From assembly GCF_937616625.2 (NCBI RefSeq), contig NC_065576.1, positions 14,386,501 through 14,450,500 on the forward strand: a stretch of 64,000 bases of DNA, written 5' to 3'. Shown here one piece after another: positions 49,501 to 59,039 of the stretch. The DNA comes from Mercurialis annua (Eukaryota > Streptophyta > Magnoliopsida > Malpighiales > Euphorbiaceae). The notes under the pieces are model-generated. The model ran no database searches. It was not told the DNA's origin and saw only the letters and a program-made list of their open reading frames with translations. Numbering within the stretch: the first letter of the stretch is position 1; each line of letters opens with the position of its first letter. The position numbers and the translations under genes are program-made.

Positions 49501-50208
49501 AAGGAAGTGTTTAAAACTCTTGGCGGATTTCTCGGGACCAAGATGTAGGTTTGGTGATGTTTGGCAGTTGAGAGGCGATATTCTAATGCCAGTTATGTTT
49601 ACGTTAAACGTAAAGGCAAGGTCTATCAATGTGATCGACATCGATCCTCTTCGAAAACAGAAGGTGTTGGTGGTATCTGACCAGAAGAGAGAAGCCCTGA
49701 AGCAGTAATGCTTGACGATGGGGAAAGTATTCTGACTTATTCCAATAAGGTTGTATAGACCTATGGCTTTCCAGACATCGCCATAGTATCCATGAAGCCC
49801 CAAGATCCAATTTTTGTAATCAACGTTAGTACTCGGCCAGTTTCTGAAAGTTTCCCCAGTCCAAACAGACGAGTAATGGAGTTCTGAGAAGCGAGGAGGA
49901 GCGTGATCTGGGAAAGGCACGACGGTTTCACAAAGTTCTGAAGGAGTGGTGAGAATCGGACCTACGAAAAATCGGCTGTCATCTAGTTCCGAAATTACCT
50001 CAAAAGCGGTTGACGGAGCAGTGGAGCGAACCTCGGCGATTTTTTTTGGAAGCTTGAAGGGCGGCTTGTTCTTGTTGAGACATGGTGATATGGTGATCTG
50101 GATTGAAGAACGGGCGATTGGGATTTAGAAGATCGGCTGGAGGTTAACAGATTTGAGAGAATTTCGGGAGTCAAAGATTTAGGTAAATCCAAAAAAGGAA
50201 ATAATGAA

Positions 50209-50217
50209 TATTTTATA
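50209..50217 (-). promoter_or_regulatory. TATA box for the antisense PMD gene
   Basis: Reading the minus strand, tataaaata lies 126 bp upstream of the antisense ATG, a normal spacing for TATA, short 5' UTR and start codon. It is outside the LTR, so the antisense gene appears to have its own promoter. Inference from position and motif only. Confidence 0.5.
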
Positions 50218-50253
50218 CCTGGATAGTGACAGTTACTGAAGACCAAGAGTATA

Positions 50254-50353
50254 CCCCCAACAAGCCTGGGCCGTGAAGTGAGCAGCGAAGCCCATTTTGG
50301 TCCCTAGGCCGACAATAACAAGCCAAAAGTTTAAACCTCAGGCTTGTTGGGGG
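50254..50353. repeat. 15-bp inverted repeat abutting the Tat right LTR
   Basis: cccccaacaagcctg (50254-50268) and caggcttgttggggg (50339-50353) are perfect complements separated by 70 bp. The right arm overlaps the purine-rich tract that should prime plus-strand synthesis, three bases before the LTR. Confidence 0.9.
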
Positions 50354-50356
50354 CAT

Positions 50357-50870
50357 TGTTTGCACCGGCCCAGAAGGTTCATTGGAAGGTCTAAAATGTT
50401 TCGGCCCACGACTGGAAAGAACGAACTGAGTTAGCCTTTTTTATTTCTATTTCTTTTATTCATTAGGAGATTGAATCTCATTAGAATTAGGATTCTTTAT
50501 TAGGGTTTGTTCCCTATAAATAGCTAGTATTACTATGTATTATTTTTCATCAACACATCATTAATCAAAACCAAAGCTCATACTTTTTATCCCAATCTCC
50601 GGATTGAATTTTAGTTTAGGAGTAGAATTAGTATTAATCTCACTTGGATCTCAGGATTCCCAGATTAATACTGTTAGTTTAATCGAACGGCGGTAACGTC
50701 ATTCATAATTTGGACAACGTCACTTGAATTCGGGTTACGTCACTTGAATTAAGGTTACATCATTCAAATCCTGTTTACCTCATCTAGAATTAACTCGGTT
50801 AAAGCATCAGTACCTAAAGTTACCCATAAATAAATTCAAAGGTTCGAGTAAGGTGAAAATCTCGTGAACA
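50357..50870 (+). repeat. Right LTR of the Tat element
   Basis: 514 bp; same ends as the left LTR, with a ~46-bp internal deletion after gaacgaactgag. TATA at 50515-50522. Target duplication actga follows. Confidence 0.92.
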
Positions 50871-53100
50871 ACTGAGATGAGTTCATACCACTATTTATAT
50901 TTATTAAGTGGAAAACCTTTAAAATAGTTAAAACATTTTAAATAGACATTACGATTAATAGTTGGAACCCTAAATTATAAATATTCTAGTTTGCATTCTT
51001 TAATCCAAAAGGCATGGTCCCGAGAGCTGAACTATATTGAGTTACCAACGACCACATTTAATCCATAACAAGAGTCCTGAGAGCTGTGCTATACCGAGTT
51101 ACTCTACCGGGTCCCGAGAGCTAGGCTTCCACCGAGTTACCCCAAATCACATTACCCAGATCATTACCGGTACGCACGCAGTCCTAATGACGCCCATTAG
51201 ATAACATATTCCAACTAAGAGCCATAATGATAATACAAATCGAAATATACGTATACAATATATATATAACAAAATAAAAATTTACTTAATAAAGCGGTAA
51301 ATAGTAAATGCAAACGCACTGCTTGCTATTCCCGTGATAACTGACAAGCAACCTAATCTTGGTTCGCCTCTGAAACACGAACGGTCGACGAATCTAAACA
51401 AATGTAAATAATTATTAAAACGAATCCTAACTCTAGAGAATACTAGACACCACATAGGACTAGTATAAACAGTAAGTCAAGACATAGACACACATAGTAA
51501 GCACAATACCCAAATAAATTATAAAGCCATAAATTTATTGAGTTCCTTCTTTAAAATCTCATCCATAAAATATTATTTAAATATTATTTAAATAATAAAT
51601 TAAATCAATTTCTAAATAGTGGGTTAGACGAGTTACCGATAACTATCAAGCTAACTTCGCATGTCGCGATTCAAGTCTAACCCGACCCAAACATTTTATC
51701 AAAAATATAAACCATAGTTTATAATTCTATAATAGTACTTTTGATAAAATAATAATTAAATATTAAAACGGAACTCAATAGCTTAAAACACAAATAACCA
51801 ATACTTACCGACAAATTACTTAACTAAAATAACTTATGAAAAATAATTAAAGGTAAAACGTAAATTAGCCAAATTGGCACGTCAAGCTAAAGTTTAAATT
51901 AAATAATAATTACCCAAGTAATTATATAAATTTAGGCTACAAAATAATTATCGTTTTAGAGTATAATTATTATTACCAAGCCAATTATAAATAAATTAAC
52001 ATTATTTTTTAGATTTAAAATAGTGTAAACAATTTAGCAATTAAAACGATATTCGAAAGCCCTGTTTTAAAATTGATATTTTTAACCAAAATAATAACCT
52101 TAGATTTAAACTTGAATAATTAACCAATAATAATAATTAGTACAAACAATTATAACTAATAAAACAATGACCAGGAAGGTCAAAATCAAATTCTATATAG
52201 CCAAAATTTCTATGAGTAAACAAGAGAGACAAAGATATGGACAACAATAACATATATGCTCATAATGCCTCGAATAGAAGTTTAGCAATGAATCAATCAA
52301 TTTTTTTATATCAAAACATAACAATTCAAAGATTCCAAAAATAGCACAACATTATCAAGTAATGGACACCCAAATCGAATAACTAACATGAAATATCAAT
52401 AGAGCCTAATCTAGACAGTTTATGCATAACACAACAACAATAAACTCAAGAACACACAGCCATCAATATTGATTCAAACAGTAGCAATTCTGTCAAGCAA
52501 GTAAGGGTTGAACCTCACGACATGAATCAATAACAAGCATGAGATTAACCCTAGAATTAGTAGAAATTAGCCTTAAGAATGAAGCAAGTAATCGGCAACA
52601 ACACAAGAGCAAAAACATAATACACAAACTCAAAAACAGTGAACCGTACGACGATTAAACACGAAACAGTTACATACCAATTGACAATTTCAAGGCTTAA
52701 GATTAATTAGGACAATGTGTACAGCAACCACGAAGACACGAATCCCAAATCGACACTAAAATAAAAAAGATAAGAGTTAGGGAAATGATGTGATGATATC
52801 GCGCCTAAACTGTTATGCCACTAAAACAAAGAGGATTTTACGTGCCGAATTCAATTCTGAAGCCTTAGGATCGAAGAGGACTAAGTTAACTACGGCAGCA
52901 AATAAACGGAACTTGATTTGGTGCTAAAACGAAGAAGAACAGATCAATAAACTACGATATCGATTATAGAACTCAAACAAAAATAAGATGAAGAATACTT
53001 ACCGATTCGCAGCCATTAGAGATGATTAAGAGAATAAATTTTCAGAGAATCCTGAAGTGATAAGGTCGGCTAGAATTGCTACTAGAAGTTGTTGAACAGG
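50871..53100 (+). mobile_element. Element B, right part (end not resolved)
   Basis: Continues the LTR-like element cut by the Tat insertion: tactga/gatgagttcatacc resembles the A segment tactgagtgagttgac; gtcctaatgacgcccattag resembles the A segment cctattgacacccaatagg. There is no open frame. The expected end (gtattaca plus duplication) is not found, so the right boundary at about 53100 is only where likeness fades. Confidence 0.5.
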
Positions 53101-54000
53101 TGGTTGGACTTCGAAGTCCATGATGACATGGCATGTGCCATTGTTGCGGACATATAATAGGGATGATGACTAGTAATGCTTCGGGTAATTATATAAAACA
53201 ATCTACGACTATAAAATCCCATGTGTTCAAACAGGGAATGATTGTGTGCCCGGATGATCCTGGAAACGCAAAAATAGATTATAGAATCGGGTATGAGGAT
53301 ATGGAAGTGCTGAGGAACTGGGGATTATGGTGCCAAAAGAAGTGGAGGGTGCACCACAAGGAATGGCGGCGACGCCAATCTATTATGGCGGCAGCGGAAG
53401 AACTCTAGTGTTCGCCCGAGTTTGGTTTTCCATCAAAAACGTTGAAAAACACCCAAAGCACATAAATAAACATTTGAAAATTCATATTTACAAAAATAAC
53501 ATGTTCAACAATGATTAGAACAACCTAAACATGAATCTAGAGGTGGAACTCATGGAAGATCATGGCATTCATGACAAATTACTTAAGAACGCAAAATAGA
53601 TTAATCATGCGTCCTATTGATCATAATTAAATATAGCATGCATAAAAGACAGTAAATATGTGATAGAAAATGAAATAGGATCCTCACACCGTTCTGATTC
53701 CTAGAGTCGTTTTTTGGAGATCTGAATGTAGAATTCAGGTTAGATCACTATTGCAGCAGTTTGTTCTTGAAGAATTGGAGCATAAAAGCTCGATTTGATC
53801 AGTGTGAGTGGTTTAATTTTGTCTGTTTAGAGGTTGTATAATTCGGCCAAGGAGTGCCAATTTAAGGTTTGTATGTGTTCTTTGTTAATTATGTGTACCA
53901 TCCCTAATTAGGGTTTTAGTCATACTATTTATAGAGGCTGAATTAGGTATATGGTTAGTGTTATATGTTTAGGTTAGGTTAAAAATTTATTTTAGCATAA
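53101..54000 (-). other. Unassigned segment with a minus-strand TATA box
   Basis: The plus-strand frame 53133-53408 (91 aa, MCHCCGHIIGMM...) matches nothing I recognise. On the minus strand ctataaatagtatg (TATA at 53924-53936), followed by aaaccctaattaggg and about 400 bp of untranslated-looking text, resembles an LTR promoter and leader, perhaps a truncated Copia LTR. No partner LTR or target duplication was found. Confidence 0.3.
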
Positions 54001-54990
54001 TTTATTTTTAATTTTTATTTATTAGTGTGTGCCATGAAAAATGTGGCAAAAGGTAATTTTTTGTCTAAAAAGTGCCAAGAATGGCTTTCTAGGCCATTAA
54101 GTTTCGGTTCTGGCAATTTCAGCTGTTTAAACCTACAAATTGGCCATAAACCTTTAAGACATTTTATCACAATCACTTTGGATTTTTATAGGTTATTTGC
54201 GACAATTATGCTCAATTCCTTCAAGTTTGCCGCTGCACATCAATATAATGAGCTTGAATTCAAACAGACAGATCACTAGCTCGTCACCTGAACGGGTGTC
54301 TAAGAAAATCATCATCAACGCTTCAATACCTTATCATTTTTATAGCTGTCCGGAAAAGAGTTGTCTACACCTTTATAGTTCGGGAAGGTGCAAACAAGCT
54401 CATAACATTTTTAAATGAGCTCATTTAGGACCTCATACTTAACACATTATGTGTAAATATGACTGTTTTTAAAAAAACGTTAGTGGCAAAAACGAACCCA
54501 TTTAATAACGTTAATAACATGTTTGCCCATTTGCATATCATGAGGACATAGGTGATTTTTGGTCGAAACGTTAGGGGCAATATATGATTTTTTTTCGTTA
54601 CTATGCATAAAGTAATAAAAATAAAATAAGAAATATTACTTTAAAAAAATCATGAAAAGCATTGATTCTAATTATTAGGATACCCAGCGCAGCATGTGGA
54701 TAACCTGCTAGTATTTGTATAGATGTGATATAAGAGTCTAAAAAAGCAATTAATTCTTCCTTTGATCGACAATTATTACTTTACTGATAAAAAGGATTAC
54801 TTTAACAGATGATTTACTTTTTTTTTTTTAACTAAGAAGCGTATACATTTTTCCTTTCCCAAGTTTCAAAGCTTTAGCAAAATAGCAAACCATATATATG
54901 ATCCATTCCACAAATAAAGATTAATTAAATCTTACACAATATAATTAGGAGCTATTTTTCCTCAAAATAAAATAAAATTAGGAGATGTTA
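54001..54990. other. Non-coding, possibly old transposon debris
   Basis: Overlapping short frames at 54025-54418 show no known motif. The phrases acgttagtggcaaaaacg and acgttaggggcaatatatg (54478 and 54570) are near-repeats and hint at a degraded dispersed element. Nothing firmer is visible. Confidence 0.3.
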
Positions 54991-55002
54991 GATTCATTAA
55001 AA

Positions 55003-55327
55003 TGAAGGCTTAATATTTTAAAAAATTCCGACTCCTACTCTGACGTTGAAAATTAGTCAATTTTACTCTATTTTGCATTTTTGTATTTTTTTCTTTTATT
55101 TGGCAAAAAAAATTCTCTATTTTTTATTAGATCAACTTTTTATACTATATAAATTGACCATTTTTAAAGATTGTTTTTGAATTTTTGTCAAATAAATAAA
55201 GATTAATTTTATATTTTAAGGTACAATTAAAATGAAAAATGTAAAATAGGGTAAAATTAACAAATTTTCAACGTCATGATAGACTAAAAGGGGATGAAAA
55301 ATCAGGATTTTTAAGGAATTAAGCCTA
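55003..55327. mobile_element. MITE-like inverted-repeat element
   Basis: The left part (aggcttaatattttaaaaaattccga ... gacgttgaaaatt) and right part (aattttcaacgtcatgatag ... aaggaattaagcct) are imperfect inverted copies of about 90-100 bp, with an AT-rich middle. The aggcttaat start is like that of the element at 20268. A 9-bp duplication is not clear, so the family is uncertain. Confidence 0.6.
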
Positions 55328-55394
55328 ATATTAAATACAAAATAAATTATTTTTATTATTTATGTTTATTTTCCTAATAATTTTTCTTTTTTTA

Positions 55395-55487
55395 TAATTG
55401 GAAAGGGGAGAATTTATAGGAAAAATTGAACTCACGACCTTAACATTTTTTGTCAACGCTAATTATTTGAGCTACGACTCATTGCTT
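55395..55487 (-). repeat. Decayed SINE related to the one at 56770
   Basis: On the minus strand it follows the same order as the better copy: gcaatgagtcgtagctcaaat, then ggtcgtgagttcaatttttcc, then ccttttccaattat. Many substitutions; no clear target duplication. Confidence 0.55.
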
Positions 55488-56752
55488 ATTTTCTTAATAA
55501 TTGTTCAAAATAGGAACTAGGATTATTCCTTCGATAAAATTCACCAATTCCTCTTTTTACCCTTGGCAGTGGACTCGCATTTCTAGATATTTAATCAATT
55601 TCAATAAAATATTAATTAACAATTAAATAACATGTATAATTAGGGAAAATATTTTACTAAAAATAATAATATAATTATACATATATTAAAAAAATTGAAG
55701 TAGATAAAATTATTATTTTACTTTTTTAAAAATTGAAAAAAATAGATTTTTTAATTTCTCATATAATTAACTATTTAAATTTTTTTATTTTAAAAATAAT
55801 TCATATAATAATATAACTTCATATATTAAAATAGAAAGTTGAACTAATTTTTATGTCAAAAACTGACACTAAATTTATTACATCAAATAACATATAAAAG
55901 ATAATACTAATTCGTATTTTTATATACCTTTCATTTTCATATCAATTCACATTTTTATTCCCGCAATTGAACTAAATGCACCTATATATACATGATTTGC
56001 ACTAATCATTAGTAATTTCTATTTTTAAGTCATTTGACTTTCTCTTAATTACTCGATACATAATTTATTCATATATGAAAACGTTTATTTTTAAATTCAA
56101 CTAATCTCAATATACTCTTCCTCGTTCAACATAAATAAGAAACACTTTCGTATCTAATGTTTACTTACATGTATCAGTAAATTATAACACAAGCACTCTC
56201 TCTTTTTCAATTATAAAAAAAATGTTACTCGCCTATCTTTTTGAGATATCCACAATTATTAACATATTTAATTTTTTTACTTCATGGGAGCATTCGATAT
56301 CTGGAGCTTTTCAATGCTTTAGCTAATTTGGATCGAGCCGAGTAGAATTTATTAAGACAACCAAGTAAATTCTCTCATAATTTTTTTAAAAATTATGAAA
56401 TACCCATGTCTTAAGTTCGAAACCTTGAATAAAAAGAGAAGGATAAACCCTTATAATTCTATCTCATCTCCGCTCGTGTAATTATTAAAATAGATCTCAT
56501 CTGTTAATTGTCCAACTTTAGATTTTTTAAAATATGAGTTCAAAATCGTTCCACTTTTAAACCATCATCTTGCACAAAATTAATTATTTATGTTAAATAT
56601 CATTAACTTTTACTCATAAATTACTAACCTTTTCTTTTATGATGGGATGTGAACCAAATCTCCAACAATCTCATTATCAAAATACGAAGCAAATGGCCTA
56701 CTAAAAAGAAAAGGCTAAAATCTAATAATGGACATACAATTATTGCTAACAA
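55488..56752. other. AT-rich intergenic DNA
   Basis: Very AT-rich with poly-A/T runs; no gene, RNA or repeat structure that I can support. Confidence 0.4.
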
Positions 56753-56889
56753 TAAAAGTACTAATAGTTTTTTTTTGATAATTGGGGAGGGGGAGCGCTT
56801 GTGGGAGGAATCGAACCCACGACCTAGCAGTTTGCTGCCAGCGCTTATACCATTTGAGCTATTGCTCGTTGGTAAAAGTACTAATAGTT
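56753..56889 (-). mobile_element. tRNA-derived SINE with 17-bp target duplication
   Basis: The body at 56770-56872 reads on the minus strand: box A-like tagctcaaatggtataagcg, box B ggttcgattcc, a C-rich tract, and a terminal A run. The 17-bp direct repeat taaaagtactaatagtt flanks it (56753-56769, 56873-56889). Pol III boxes, an A tail and a long duplication are the standard signs of a SINE. At about 100 bp it is short. It is not a functional tRNA gene, since no acceptor stem closes around it. Confidence 0.88.
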
Positions 56890-56926
56890 AGAAACAAGAT
56901 AATAATTTAACAACTAAAACACATAA

Positions 56927-57469
56927 TCAATTCAAAGCAAGAGCATCAATAATGCCCATAACAACATCACAAATATGCTTCAAACCTTGTTCTCGAAGTG
57001 CAATCATCGGAGGATAAGCCAACCCAGGATACCTTCTGAAAGAATTATGGCAAGCATTTGGATAATCAGCAGCCCCCATAATATGCATATAAGCATAGTC
57101 ATAGCTCTCCAGCTCCAAATCTTGAACAGATTCTTGAAGAGAATTACCTGCAAAACCATACTTATCTGCACATTCTTTGAGCACCTTCTTCAAGATTAGG
57201 TCATTTGAAGTACTGAGCAACTGAGATGACAAGTATGATGAAGTAGCTGTGGCATTAGCAACCCCAACACCTATCATTATGAGTGCCAGTCCTTTGGTGT
57301 CTGTGTTTGAGCTTGTTGAGTTGGATTTCAGAGATGAAACACAAAGATCGTAGTGTTTTGTGTTCTTGCATGTCTTTTGGATCAAACCCATGTCTCCATT
57401 CACAAAAATAGGTTGTGGATTGAATGCTATGGAGAGAAGAACAAGGGTCAAGAACATGGCCGAGCCCAT
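56927..57469 (-). CDS. C/VIF1: Invertase/PME inhibitor, C/VIF-type
   Basis: 180-aa secreted protein of the PMEI/invertase-inhibitor family (PF04043), a four-helix bundle that blocks cell-wall or vacuolar acid invertase, or in related members pectin methylesterase. Residues 1-25 form a signal peptide (MGSAMFLTLVLLSIAF...). Conserved cysteines: C34 and C43 (TCKNTKHYDLC), C100 (KECADKYG), C140 (NACHNSFRR), plus C167. The text CVSSLKSN ... TKGLALIMIGVGVANATAT is closest, from memory, to cell wall/vacuolar inhibitor of fructosidase 1. Single exon, intact. An in-frame ATG at 57556 would add 29 residues rich in Ser and Lys before the signal peptide; I prefer 57469 because secretion needs the hydrophobic stretch near the N-terminus. 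Confidence 0.88.
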   Translation of the reverse strand: MGSAMFLTLVLLSIAFNPQPIFVNGDMGLIQKTCKNTKHYDLCVSSLKSNSTSSNTDTKGLALIMIGVGVANATATSSYLSSQLLSTSNDLILKKVLKECADKYGFAGNSLQESVQDLELESYDYAYMHIMGAADYPNACHNSFRRYPGLAYPPMIALREQGLKHICDVVMGIIDALALN

Positions 57470-57694
57470 GTGGAGTAGCTTCTTTTTTTTCTTTGGGAGA
57501 ATGGAAATTGAATGAGATTTTAAAGTGGTTGGAGCTGGGGAAGAAAAAGAGGTCAATAATGATGGTCCTTTTCTTTATTGGTTTCAGATCTAATAAGTCT
57601 TTGACTTCGAGTTGTGTGACTAATAGGCTAACTGGTTAGCATCCTAACCTATTGTCAAATAGTAACTAATAGTATGTTTATTTGATTTGAACTG

Positions 57695-57977
57695 CTCCCT
57701 CCGTCCTAGTAGAGTTGTCCACTTTATTTTTATCACACAGTTTACGAATAACGATTATTGTTTATGGATTTTGTAAAATTTTCCTTATTTTTCTTATCAT
57801 GTCTCTATTTAATATGGGGTTCACTTATAATTTACTTTCAAATCACTCATTAGGGGATTTGAAATAGGGATAATATAGGAAAATTGAATGTAAAAGTTAA
57901 TTATTTTTTGAAACTGGACAAAAATTTTGGGAGAAAACTTTTTGTCAAAGTGCACAATTCTATTGGGACGAAGGGAG
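57695..57977. mobile_element. Stowaway-type (Tc1/mariner) MITE
   Basis: 283 bp, starting ctccctccgtcct and ending ggacgaagggag, with further inverted likeness inside (agagttgtccactt against agtgcacaattct). TA follows the right end; the left flank reads tg, so the TA duplication is partly lost. It lies about 225 bp upstream of the C/VIF start codon. Confidence 0.85.
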
Positions 57978-57979
57978 TA

Positions 57980-58326
57980 ATTTTTATATTTTATCAATTG
58001 TTTAAAAAAATAATTTTAATTTTAGCAAAGTAATTTTAATTGAGTAAATTTAATATGATTTTATTTACGTGTCAGTCATTGAATTATAACATATTATATC
58101 ATGACATAATGCATTGTGGCATATTGATTGCAAATCGACCTAATCTATAAAAAAAAATCAACCATTCTCGGCTATCAGTTGAGAAAAATTAAAATCAGTT
58201 GATAATTGAGAGAAAATGGCTACAATTAAAATAACATCCTTAAAACGATGTATAATTTATCAAATTAAAAAAAATTAGAGAGTATCGATAAAAGTGGCAA
58301 ACTTTTAAATGTTTTGTTTATAGTTA
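57980..58326. other. AT-rich spacer
   Basis: No gene or structured repeat seen between the Stowaway MITE and the LINE fragment. Confidence 0.4.
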
Positions 58327-59039
58327 AATATTTTGGCGGGTATTACATCGAGTTTTCTTTCTATTAGGTTACGTGGCAATCCTGTCAGGAGAAGCATCAT
58401 GGCTGTTCATAGTTTTGTTAAATTTGGGAGTTCTTGGGTGATAGATGATGGCACGGCAGTGTCTATTAGTAGTGAAACACAATTGATGGTCATAGAAAAT
58501 CTGTTTACCACGACGGATTTACATCCCACTATTTGTGCAGGCGAGAGTTACTTTTTTGTTAAAAGTTGATGCTAAAGAGGGGGATTTTAATGTTAAGTTT
58601 CAGATTTGTTTAATAGTCGGAATATCTATGAAATTGTGAGTATACTGCTTGTGGCTAGTAGAAGAGAGGACTCTCTTTGTTGGAGGTTGGAAAGACGCGA
58701 GATATATTCAGTTAGGAGTGTATATAAACATCTAATGACGTATCACCACTATGAAAATATTTAATATACATGGATTGGTTGGAAGTCTTTATCGTCTTTG
58801 CATATTCCTTACAAAGTGAAAAATTTCCTTTGATGAGTCATATCCGGCTGTTTACCAACTAGAGATACCTTTAGATCTCGTCATGTACAACTTGACATCA
58901 TATGTCCTGTTTATGCCTTAGAGAGAGAATCACTTACTGATATTCGTTTTCAAAGTCAGTTTTCCATCTCGTGCTTGCCCCGTGTTGGTCTCTAAGTGGT
59001 TGCAGGTCCAATGACAACTCTTGGCCAGTGCATGCATTT

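Larger units (their letters stand above)
41850..50083 (-). pseudogene. Antisense plant-mobile-domain (PMD) gene inside the Tat element
   Basis: Reads against gag-pol. Start ATG 50083-50081 (MSQQEQAALQ); stop at 41850. Residues after about 60 form a PMD (PF10536-type) domain: YGDVWKAIGLYNLIG, GSMSITLIDLAFTFNV, FGYTLFQEVATLPHLK, and the hallmark RQFGYTQAIPCPF near 48890. Downstream lie an acidic stretch plus PLKRKRIRKKP (likely nuclear signal), a Ser-rich part and a C-terminal coiled coil (41850-42149). Two introns, 48183-48107 and 47729-47660 (GT-AG, 77 and 70 bp), keep the frame. Breaks: an extra A in a poly-A run near 50040, a frameshift near 49065, stops at 48895 and 48709, and insertion of D/E at 42150-47279. 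PMD proteins are known both as host genes (MAIN, MAIL) and in transposons. No activity is expected from this copy. Confidence 0.85.
34143..50875 (+). mobile_element. Tat-lineage Ty3/Gypsy retrotransposon, decayed, 16.7 kb
   Basis: LTRs are at 34148-34706 and 50357-50870, with exact target duplications actga. The right LTR has lost about 46 bp present in the left and differs at roughly ten other positions by eye, so the element is older than the Copia copy. A sequence tttggcgactccactg just after the left LTR looks like a primer-binding site; a purine-rich gttgggggcat precedes the right LTR. The domain order (gag, protease, RT, RNase H, second RNase H, integrase, antisense ORF) marks the Tat lineage (Ogre, Retand and relatives). 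Scattered stops and frameshifts make it non-autonomous. Solo LTRs D and E (42150-47279) are later insertions. Confidence 0.92.

Noticed and set aside
56790..56870. tRNA gene on the minus strand
   Set aside because: Box A and B are present but no acceptor stem or anticodon arm closes; flanking 17-bp repeats and an A tail show a SINE.
58333..58348. ggcgggtattaca resembles the right end of the TGTCACGACCC LTR family
   Set aside because: No matching target duplication, and the letters continue into LINE ORF2-like coding text.
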